A stretch of 64,000 nt of DNA from Heligmosomoides polygyrus polygyrus (lineage: Eukaryota; Nematoda; Chromadorea; Rhabditida; Heligmosomidae). A program made the position numbers and the translations under genes. Positions 30,086-42,000 of the stretch are shown here, piece by piece. The notes below the pieces were generated by a model, which was given only the letters and a program-made list of their open reading frames with translations, was not told the DNA's origin and did no database searches. Numbering within the stretch: position 1 is the first letter of the stretch; the number at the start of each line of letters is the position of its first letter. The stretch covers positions 3,639,879-3,703,878 of the forward strand of contig OX377201.1 in NCBI GenBank assembly GCA_947396885.1, in the 5' to 3' direction.

Positions 30086-33000
30086 CTACTGTTGCGCTGC
30101 TTGCTGACTATTCCTCTTTTGAAGCACATTCTTCAGATAGTATTCGCCGGCCTTGTAAGAAGATCGCACCAGTGGACCGGATGCCACGTAGAGGAAACCC
30201 ATACTACGGCCAATGTCTGCCCACTCGTCAAACCTGAAGAAGGGAATAGAACTTGGAATGTCATGGAAAACTCTTTAGACTGCAGCTTGCTTATCCTTAC
30301 TTTTGAGGGGTCACCCACTCCTTCACCAGTAGATGTCGCTTGGTCGGTTGCATGTATTGGCCGAATGTCACCACATCAACGTCGTGATTTCGTAGATCTG
30401 TCAGACACTGCATGACCTGTAAAAAATAGAAATCATAAAATGTCAACTAACTAGCATGTAAACCTATAGCGGGAGCAGCAGAGGTCTAAAACCAGGAAGA
30501 TGGCGATGCTTCACATCATAATGATCATCAACGTTCACTAAGTCGGTTTACTTCAACCTACTTAGTATCGCTTACTTCAAAAGTTTGCATGGAAAGGACG
30601 TGTACAGCAGTGGGGCTCACAAAAACATTACTGACAAGCGTGTTTTTTTGTGTGAACCTGTCTAAAGTCCAGATTAGAGTAAATAAAAAAGCAAAGGAGG
30701 CGTCAATCAGTTTCTGAATAGGGATGCACCGCTCACTCTACTTCTACTGGAGGTCGTGGAGGCAATCTGAATGGTCCTTCTCGTGCCCGGGCTGACCGCA
30801 ACTGGCATCGGTAACGGCGGCCCAGACCCGAGACCACGTGTGATCGGTGGGAACTTACAGCACGCTTATACTCTTTCCTTTCCAGCCACGCGGCACCAAC
30901 TACGTCGGGCCTACTGCCCCAGCCGAACCATTGGGACGGAACTGCGATGGACTTTAGCTCCCTGGCGCCTAAGACTCTGCGCCTACTTCCCCGCACATCT
31001 CTGCGCCTTCCCCTTCTCACATAGTATTGCGATCAATAAAGATGACGGCATTCACAGGTCTTCACGCAGCTCCCGTAGACACACATAGGTACACAGATTT
31101 ACTAACTACTACCTTTTACGACACACATGACTACGAGTCACGCAACCAACCCGCCTGCACTCACTAGGGGAATCCCAACAGCAGCCCGCTAAGGTCCGGT
31201 GAGGTCCTGCCTGGGGCGTGTGCCCACGAGGCGGTGCTCTTCGCCTCGCACCTGCGATTACCTTCTCCTGGCGTCCATGCCAGGGCAGATCCTCCTCTTC
31301 CTCCGCCCTGCGCTCCTCGACACTGCGGTGGAATCAACACGCTCCAAACTTCCTGACGTCCAGCGGATGTTGACGAGAGGATGGCGACCGGATACGACCG
31401 TCCGGAGAGGCGGCAGACGGGAGAAGTGGCGCCAGCGCGCGCGTTCATACTTCGTCGCAGCGAATCGGCGCTGCGTATTCGACAGGCGTGCGCGGCGGGA
31501 CCAAGAGGGCGCAGAGACTCTGCGTCCTAAGCGTCGTGGCGAATCAGTCCTTATCCCATACCATGACTTGCCAGCCAATGGATAAGTCAGTGTGTTCTCC
31601 CTCTCAGTCAAGTCCTGTATAATTGTGCGTCTCCGGAAGGGGGAAGGCACGGATGGCCTGGGTGTGGACCGAACCGCGATTGTCGAGTGCACACGGGGTG
31701 GGGGACTGAACTTACGAATGTCATCGCTAATTGCGGCGACCTATGGCGCAACGCGGCAAGTCCGCGGCCACGTCTGCAGACTCGGTGCCCTTACTCGCCG
31801 CCAGCGCGACATCCTCCACCGCAGCCGCGACGACATTCAAATCTATGGGGCAGATGAGAGATGAAGAAGAACCAGGATAGATTTCTACAACACATTACAA
31901 GGGCCTGCGAATCTTCAGGATCTAAAAGTACTCCATTAGGTCTCCTTATAGCCCTTCTGTTTTACTTCTTTCTCTTTTCCACTCCCTTCATTTGCCTTCT
32001 TCAGGATTATTTTCAGCCGTTCTTATGCTTGCTTACAACAGTTTGGCGACACCTTAATTCTTCTCCTTAGGTTTCCCTCATTAGTTTGGATTTATTTTAT
32101 AAAAATAATTTCAAGTCCGATACATTTGTGCATGGTACTTGTTCGAAGCCGTCTTTAGCGTCTTCTCCTATTTCCTTGCCAGCTATGATCAGTTAGCCTA
32201 CCCGTCCTCTTTTCGACTCAGAAGGTAGCAAGTGGCCTTTCTGACGAAAAAGAACCCCAGTAAATGGCTGGGCAAGAACACTGTGAGATTTAAGCAAAGC
32301 CCCAAGAAGTAGTCGACGCGTTCGCGGCAGCGGCTTCCGCATATGCGACGGTGTCAGTGGCGCCGCAGCAGGGGCTAATTACGGCGCGGCATGGCTGCCG
32401 TAGTCGCGATGACCATTCGTAAGTTCGATCCGCTCCCCGTGCACACGCAGGTCAGCGCCTATTCCGACTGCACTTTTACGCGTCCAATTCCTGGCTAGGT
32501 AACACAAACCTCTACTGACCGGTTACCCCAAAGGTAACATAGACTCGGGTGTATGAAAAAAGTCGTTAAATTTGGAAATTTTTTCTTCTTCAGAGTTTGT
32601 CCCACTTAGTTGTGGGGTCCATTTTCCTGGAATGTTGGCGCCACTTTTCCTGATCAACTGCCTGATCAGGGTGCAACCTAGCCATCTTCAAGTCCTGATG
32701 CAGTGTATCAAGCCACCGCTGTTTTGTTCGCCCTGGCGGACAGCAAAATACTATAGCGTCTAAAGTCAAAGACCTACAGAGCAGAGCAGTTCCACCAGTA
32801 GCTATTTACTGGAACTGAGTGCTAGCCCGTTACTAAATCTGGAAATTTACCAAAAAACTTCGTTAATAGAATTTGTCGCGAAAATGCCGATAAATCCGTT
32901 AACCCGGTAAATCGTTAACTGTTAAACGCACCACATGGAACTTCCTCAAGGAACGAAAACGGAGAGCGCCTGATAGACTTCCTATCCGCGTGCCGTCTCT

Positions 33001-36000
33001 ACCATGGAAATTCTATGTTTAAGAAGCCTTCAAACCGACGATGGACCTGGGAAAGCCCAAATGGAGAAACACGTTCGGAGATCGACCATGTTCTTACAAA
33101 CAGACGCTGGAGTCTGTTCGACGTCTCCGTGCTGCCTTCATTTGACACCGGCTCGGATCACCGTCTTGTCCGTGCGAAGCTGACTCTCAAAAAGAGGATG
33201 TTCAAGCGTGACACTCATAAACCGGCACCGGTGAGGATCCCCACATTCAAGTCTGAGGAGTTGGAATATGCGATAAAGTCGTACGATTGGAATCTTCTTG
33301 AAAATCCATCGGAAGACTACGACCTTCTCTCCAAAGGACTGTTGAAATGTGCTAGCAGCTCTTGCGAAGCCACATCACCGTCTGCTTCAAGACTCAACGC
33401 ACAGGCGATTAAACTCTTGGAGCAAAGAAGAGCTGTTAAACTGGATCCTAATGCTTTCCATCTGGAAAAAGTCACCATCTCGAAGGCCTGTCGAATTGCA
33501 GTGAAGGAGTCCATTCAAGCCTACAGAAGATTGAAGCTGTTAGAAGCGGCTGGGAAAGGTTCAAGCATAAAGCGCTGCAAACGAGATCTCTGCGATCAGA
33601 AGGCAATAATGTCAGCCCTTGTGGATAAGGATGGAACAACGCAAACGTCTCGAAGAGCGATGGAGGCCATCGTTCAGGAATTCTACACAGATCTGTTCCG
33701 TTCTTCCATCACTGTCCCGAAATGCTTGATGCCACCAGCTGAGGAAGTACCTCCCATTCTGGAATCAGAAGTTGCTCATGCCATCAGAAGGATGACGCCG
33801 GGCACTGCTCCCGGACCGGACGGCATTTCTGCTAATCCCCTTCGTGCGGGTGGCAGTGCCGTCTGCTCACTTCTTGCCAAGCACTTCAACCACTACCTTC
33901 GAATTGGTAGGATTCCGGACTCATGGAAGGAGTCGAAAACAGTTTTAATCTTCAAAAAAGGTCAGCAGGAGGATATCAACAACTATCGACCCATCAGTCT
34001 TCTCTCGGGTGTACAAGATATTCACCAAGATACTGCTTAACCGCATGGAGCGTTGCTTGGATGAATATCAGCCAGTGGAGCAAGCAGGGTTTCGCAAGGA
34101 TTTCTCCTATATTCAGACTGTCTCACAGCTCATCGAGAGGAGCCGCGAATACCACCTCCCACTTGTCGTTGTCTTCGTGGATTACCGGAAAGCGTTCGAC
34201 TCTGCGGAAATCAACGCCATTCTGAACGCGCTTGTGCATGCTGGTACACCATCGCACTACATCCGACTTCTTGACGAATGCTTCTCGAACACATCGACCA
34301 CCATCCAGCTGTTCGATCGAAAGCTTAAGATTCCTATCGGGAAAGGAGTACGGCAGGGAGACACGATTTCTCCCAAGCTATTCACAGCGGCACCCAGGAT
34401 GCCATGAAAGACTTGAACTGGGACGATAAAGGCTACCTTGTCGACGGTAAACGGATCAGCAACCTTCGCTTCACCGACGATATTGTTCTCATCTCTACCA
34501 GCACGGCAGAAGTCGAGGAAATGCTGAACGAGCTCAATGTGGCAGGTATGAAGATTGGATTGGACATGAATATGTCCAAAACGCAATTTATGGTCAACCA
34601 GTGGTGTGACACGGGACTCGTAAGGTTAAATGGAGTCGCTCTGCAACAGGTCGACTCCTACGTCTATCTGGGAAGAGAGCTGAACATGGATAACGACCTC
34701 GCTCCCGAAATCGCCCGCAGGAGACGCGCAGCATGGGCAGCCTTCAGTTCGATTCGCGAAGTCACCGATCATGTCAAGGATCCCGGCCTTAGGGCCTCGA
34801 TATTCAACGCCTCTGTACTGCCTGCGATGTGTTACGCGACGGAAACCTGGCCCGACAACAAGACAATCGCCAGAGCGATGCAAACTACGCATCGTGCACT
34901 GGAGAGATGTCTTCTGAGGATAAGCCTTCGTCAGCAATGGCAAGAAGGCCTACGAAGCTCGGAGCTACGGGAGAAGTCGCAATTAGCAGACCCGCTGCAG
35001 TACATGAAGAAGTCCAAATATCGCTGGGCCGGACACCTGCTTCGACGAAAGGACGATAGATGGAGTCTCCGTGTCACAGAATGGCTCCCGAGAGACCATA
35101 AGAGACCACTGGGACGACCGCCAACGCGATGGGCAGACTCATTCTCAAGATCTTTCAGAGAAAGACCTCCAGCCGACAAAGGACCATCAAAGTATCAAAG
35201 TAAGTAAGTTAAACGCACACCCCTGGTGCTAATCACAAGTAACTCGGAGAGGGTGATCACCTATTCAGATATCCACCTATTTCGGAAGAAAAGTGAATAT
35301 CCTACTCTTGCTAAGCCTGAGGATAGTGATAGTGCAGTCGGAGGAGGCGCCAGCTGCCGCGTCCAGTTCAAGGTTATAGCGTCGAATTTCCCGTCACCTC
35401 AACCAAGTTTTTCACCCTCACGGCGCCGCTGAATTGCTAGCAGACTTGTATGGGAAGGAAAGAACACTGAGTTCTCAATCGGTTGACCACCGCAAGACAT
35501 TGTGTGGGCCACGTAGGCGTTTAATTTGCTTCCACGACATCCCGTAAAAATAGAATGCGCGGCGTGTCGCACAGAGGGATCGATTAGCACCACCTTTTAC
35601 CCTTTATCCATTATCTAGGCCTAGAGTCCACGGCATGAAGATATTACAGATCAGGGTGGAGTAGACCTTCACAGGAGCGACTCTTTTACACGCTCAAATA
35701 AGTCTTTATTGGTCGTAGCACAACCCACTTCTTGGTCTTTCTCGCCGAGTCCAAGCATTATCGACGTCTTCGTTATAAGTTCAGGATTGGTCGTCTTCGC
35801 TCGTTGTAAAGCTAAACAAGTGAAAATTAAAAGAAGCAGCACTATAATGAAATGATGAGCAAATACAATAAAAAAGCACTGGGAGCCGTAATAGATACTA
35901 GATACAGGGTGAACCAAAATAACGTGGACAAGATTTTTTCGCCATAATTATAAAACAAGCAACAATTCGAGGAAACGTCAACTAAATTTCAACAATACGA

Positions 36001-39000
36001 ATAATAGGGTACGTCATGTTCAAGTGGTTTCGAAGTGGCCTCCCTTGGAGCGGATGCAGAGGGCCAAACTTTTCGCGAATTTTTCGACGATGGACCGCAG
36101 GTCGTACCTGGGAACACGGCCTGCTCCACGAGCTTCTGTTCACGGAGCAGAAGCTGTTCACCGTGGAGGAGGCGCACAATCGCCAAAACGGTAGGACGTG
36201 GTCTACAGAGGCTCCAAGCTCCTCTGCTATTGTCCAAAACCCACAATCTGTCATGGTTTGGGGCGGAATCTGCGCCAGCGGCAAGACCCCTGGTTTTCCT
36301 GGATAAAGGAGTGAAAACCGACGAAGATGTGTACCAGCGAGACATTCTCGAGTCCGTAGTTCTTCCTTGGGCCCAGCAGCACTTCGGTGATGCCCGTTGG
36401 ACGTTCCAACAGAACTCTGCACCCGCACACAGTGCGAAGAGTGCGCAGGCGTGGAGCAAGGTCAATTTCCCCGACGTCATCACGCCTTCGGAATGGCCGC
36501 CGTATTCTCCGGATTTGAATCCGATGGACTACAGTGTGTGGGCATTTTAGAGGCTAGGGTCGGCGTCAAACGCCACCGCAGTCTCGCGTCCTGAAGGAAT
36601 CCTTGCGCCAGGAGTGGGAACGGTTGCCTCCTGATGACCTGCAGCCCATCGCCGGAAAATTCGCGAAACGTTTGGCCTTCTGCATCCGCTCCAGGGGAGG
36701 CTACTTAGAAATCACTTGAACATGATGTGTCCTAATGTTTGTATTGTTGTAATTTAGTCGTCGTTTTCTCGAATTGTTGGTTGTTTAATAATTATGACGA
36801 AAAAATCTTGTCCACGTTATTTTGGTTCACCCTGTAGTTTCTTCATAACTCACCTTGCAGAGACTGGGCGTATTTTGCTCTCGGATCACGCACCCACGGC
36901 GTGAGACGTTCAATGGTCTCCATGTTGTGGGCGTACACATCGAGTCCACTTCTAAAAAGGGATTAATTGCTCAAGCTAAATCTGCGCGATGCTTGATTCT
37001 TTCTTCTCCTTTCTTACCGATCACGTGTTTTTGTTTATTGCCTTGTTTTGGTTGTTTATAACATAACAATACTAAGTAATAATAAATATAACAATACTAA
37101 GTAATAATAAATAATGCAGTAATAACTATGAAATACCAATGCACTTCCCCTCTGAGAGAGCGTGGGAGCGCAGCTGGAGAAGGCGCCGGATATTGCGTAC
37201 ACCTGACTGCAGGTTTCTGGTTCGAGTTCCTCTTATGCCTTCCATCCCCGGAGTCGATAAATCCGTACTACACTTGCTCCTAAACGGTGAAACACCGGCC
37301 TTTCCATCGGCCTGCCCCTGTAAGTCACTGGTTAGGCCAAATACACATTCAAAGTACTTCGACGATATTCAGCAGATGTAGAACGCGTAGAGCATCCCGC
37401 AAAGAGATTGACACACGCCATTCTTTACCGTTATTCATTCCATTTGCGGGTCCAGCCGAAGGAAAAGTCAGCGCTTTATCCTTCGCAGAGAAGCGTGCCG
37501 AAATTCATCGACCTCGGATAAGTGGAAAGAATCGAAGAATCTCGGTGTGCATGCGGCAGCCGGCGACTCCCCTGACTGCGTTGCCAAGTGCGTAATAAAG
37601 GTCGGCAAGACAATACTGCTGAAGAAGGGCTTAAAGTCCGAAACGTTGTCAACAAATATTGAGCTATTTTGAGCTTCACTCTTGTGAAAAAGAATATATA
37701 AACAGGGGATGGAGCGTTCTACCTCCTCGTCCCCCTGGTCCGCCCACCCCCAACCCCTGGGCTTGCTCGAGAGTCCAGTGGCTGTCTTACGAGATAGTAG
37801 AGACGCAGACATTTGCCACGCCTCCGTTTAAAGGGCGGGTGGTAGAACGCCACTCCGCCATATAAACATGAGCTCAGGAAACGAACGATATTAAGCGAAG
37901 AGAAAAACCCTCCGATTTTAGTCAAAAACTTACAGTGCCATCATATCAATACTCTCACTACGACCAGCAAAGTCTGGTAATAGACATTCAATCAGCAACT
38001 CTGGTCGAGCTTTCTTCATGAGCTGCACTGTTTTGCAGAGATGCGCTGCACCTCCGTCCTCTACGTCGTCTCTGAAATACTTGGAGGTAATATCCGTTCC
38101 CATGTTCACTTTGAAGTGTTTCGTATGCCAGTTACCGATCAACTGAAGTGACGACGATATAGTCGACCTCCCATGACTTCACTGCCTCGGCAGTGTTCTC
38201 CGGCTCCATCGGATCAAGTGGGGGCGGCTTTCGCGACGTCTTAACGGAGCAGAATCTGGAATATGCCATTAGGAATGATAGGAAGGTAGAGATGGATGGC
38301 GCCTGAATGAGTAGTACAAAGAGGGATGTTCTGTGCTTAAGATGAACCACACTTTTGAACCAGCACAGGAGCCAAACCCTTAACGTTACTAGATCTCTCG
38401 AGATGAAACCACAATATTACCGATCGTGACAACAACCATCAACTGCACTCCACTGCAACATTATCAGACCCTTTGGTTTGCTAATGCAGGGTGCCTCAAA
38501 AATGTATACACTGTTTGAAAGGTGATAACTTTGCGCACAGTAAAGGTACTGAGGAAGTTAAGAACCCATACGAAAGATTAAGAAAATAGAAATTTTCCGA
38601 CACATGAGAGGTACGGATTGCAATGCTCTCGTCTGAAACCTTGATTTTTGCACCGACTGATTGTGGTTCGCTTTAAGACTTGTTCTGACTCCTTCATAAA
38701 GTGGCCGCATCGATTAATTTGTGCTCGATTCAAGGCTTAAAACTTAAAAACACACTATAGCTTCTAAAAATGCAGGATATCCGAAAAAATGCAGATACTA
38801 TTTGAAAGGTTTCAGCATTGCTGCTAATGAAGCTTTTGAAGACGTTTGAGACTTATATGGAAGCAAAGCGTAACGAGATTTCTGTGGCGTGCAAATAGTC
38901 AATATACATGCCCCCTCCTGAAACCATGGATTTCAGATCCGACTGATTGTGCTTGGGCTGAATGCTTATCGCAGCATTGATAATAATCGACCAGATTAAC

Positions 39001-42000
39001 CTCCAATGTGCTTCTTTTAACGTTTAGAACTTGACAATCACCCGAAGGACACGTGACATATGAGTTTATTGATTCCACAATTTATCATTATCGCTACCGC
39101 ACTAGTAACGCTCTTTACATATCTGAGCCTATAACAAGGATCAGGCCCGGTTCTAGGCTTTCCTTCAAGGAGAAGAAGCTTATCCTGAAGTGCTACTGGA
39201 AGTTCGAAGACATCGTCGAAAAGCAGAGGCGATTTGCTACAAAATTGAGTCATACGTGCTGTTCCTCAACAATCAACCGAGTCTAAAATCTAGGGTTTCA
39301 GGCGGGGGCGTGACGCAATCTTAACTATTTGCACGCCACAGAAATCTCGTTACACTGTGCTTTCATATGATTCTCAAAAATTTTCAAAAGTTTCACTAGC
39401 AGCAATGTTAGAACTTTTCATATAGTACCTGCATTTTTTATTATACCCTGCATTTTTCGCATGCCATAGTGTGTTTTTAAGTTTTAAACCTTGAAGCAAG
39501 GACAAACCAATCGATACGACCACTTTGTGGAGAAATTACAACAGGTGTTCAAGCGAAACACAATCAATCGAGTGCAGAACGCAAGGTTTCAGACGAATGC
39601 ATGGTGCATTCCTTAGCGCTCATACGTCAGAAAAATTCTATTTTCTTAAGCTTCCAGAGCCCTTGGCTTCTCCAGAACCTTTACTGTGAGCAAAGTTATC
39701 ATCTTTCAAACAGTGTATACAATTTTTGGGACACCCTGTAGTTAGGTTTTCTCCTTCTGTTTTTGTGCACGATATACTGAGGACATTCTGAATGAGCATT
39801 GATCAACTGGTGTGGTTACAACTATACATAGAATCCGATCGAAAACCTTCGGATAATTGGATAATTCGAACAACGACAATTTCGGGAACGCCTAATTTTT
39901 GGATGATTCGGATAAGGGTGATTTTGCGGACTCTGGATTCTTGGATGATTCGGATCGGGTTATCCGAATCGGATATCCGAAAATGATTCATTCGGATACA
40001 ATGTATGGTAACTACCTGCTTCACTTTTCACAGATAGTTATGCTACTAATTCACTGACCACACTGTGACATAAATTTGGGGGATCCTAGCGTCGGTGGAT
40101 CCTAAACTCAGTATGTGATGGATGAATTCGGCGCATCCTCATGGCTATAGCACATGTGCTCGGATAGAAATCGTTGAAAAAATTTGCAAAAAGTTTGCTA
40201 TAGAGGTCCTTCTGTAGGCTAGGTTCAATAAAGTTTAGATAAGAGACATTTGTTGTAGAAAAGGCACTTACCTACAACCTCTCGTACAGGTGTCACCCAT
40301 GAGAAGAATCGTTGCAGTGGACATAGAGCCCTTCGATCCTCCCCAGCACTCGCCCAAGTTTGGACATCTGAGTCAGCAGCGATGAATTCCAAAGAACCAC
40401 AAAGTAGGAGAGACCATACCTTGCTTCTTCACAAACAGTGGCCAACTTTAGACCTTTAAGCTGCTTCTTTAAGCGCGCGACGTTTTCATTCTCGCTGGGA
40501 AGGACCTAAAGACATGAAAGGCGTTCTAATGTTCCAATTAAATATGACATTCCCGCGCCTACCTTCTCTTTCTTGAGCCAATGGGGTAGCCGAAGGCGTC
40601 GATCGCCTTTCTCCAGCTTTAGTTTAGTTTCATGCCTGGATACTGCTTCTTCTACACTGCCTGCAACAGCGTCAGATCAGATGTGAACGGCAAAACCTGT
40701 ACTGTATGCCAGCCTAACGGTGGACTTTAATGTAGTCTCCAGCGTTCACCACCTCCTTGTAAAGGTCACCCTGTTATCATTTTCACGCTTATTGAGGAAA
40801 AACCTTGCAGCCGTTAGGGTATTTTTGGAATCTATCCTAGTCGGGGGGGGGGGGGCACATGACTGAGGCGTCGTGGGATCGCGTCGCTCGGCGTCGGAAA
40901 TATAAACGGGCCTAAGGCCCCGTTCATATTTCCGACGGCATGTAAAGTAGCCAAATCGATCGATCGCGTCGCTCGATGAATACGGCCACAATACGTGGCG
41001 TCGCGTCGCTCGGCGTCGAAGTATAAACGGGCCCTTAAACTGCTGCGCGACTTCACCGCGCGGACCCTCTCCAGTCCAGACTTCAGTATCATCTCGAATA
41101 CTGAATTTCGAAAAAACTGAGGGCGGATATAAAATTACTGCCTGTGCTGTTATGATTGAAGAAACAAGCTCTGAGGACGTCTGAAGGATTTTGTGCAGCT
41201 GTCAGTATCCCCGTCCTAGTTTTCTCAAATTTTCCGCACTGATTCATTCGAAATCGGTAATATCTTCAAATCCGTCTTCACCAGCTTCAAATGTCCCGCA
41301 CTGCCTCATGTTGAACTGCTAGCAACATTAAATTCGTCTTCGACATGTCTGTTGAAAGGTGAAGATTTTTATTGACACAGCGTTTAGGCATAATAGTATC
41401 CACCACCCTCTCTTCCTATAAAAGTGCACAAGATCCACAAAATCATATTTGTGCGGGAGTCAGATTGTGGTATCCAAGTGAATTGGAAGTCTGGCGAGGA
41501 TCCGCTGCGGGCCACGGCAGTTTAAAGAACGGGCGCGGCCGAATCGCACCCCGGAGTACGGTGGCAATAAATTCCGGTTGATCTTTATAATTCTGTCAAA
41601 TATCTGCGGTTGTAAAGACGTCCCGGCGGGCAAGGCGTATTCAAACACAGCTGACCGTCGCCTGACATGTTATAACCGGGATCTATCATAGTGAGAGGGG
41701 CATGTAAAGCCGCCTGCTGACCACCTCCTGACATGAAATAACCAAGATCCGTCATTATGAAGGACGCACATAGCTCTTCAAACGTGGTGATCTTTGTTTG
41801 GTGAGATTTTGTCAGCTTGGGCCCTATTTCGCCCTCTAGAGCCTGCTCCATGAATCCGAAGACAATTTACCGCATAATTTTTAGTTATGTGGGTACTATT
41901 GCACTTATGGTACCCCAATTAATCTTATCCAAAACAGGTCTACTGGGGGCAGTCTGCCATGGAAAGAACGAATACCATAGTCGTTTTTGCGGAAATACAT

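Noticed and set aside
31164..31864. Long GC-rich frames of about 90-144 codons
   Set aside because: They overlap in several frames and strands, are rich in Arg, Pro and Ser, and have no domain or splice context.
35669..35917. Reading the full 82-codon minus frame here as one protein
   Set aside because: Only 35811-35729 matches lipoyl synthase. The residues before and after are intron sequence that happens to stay open.
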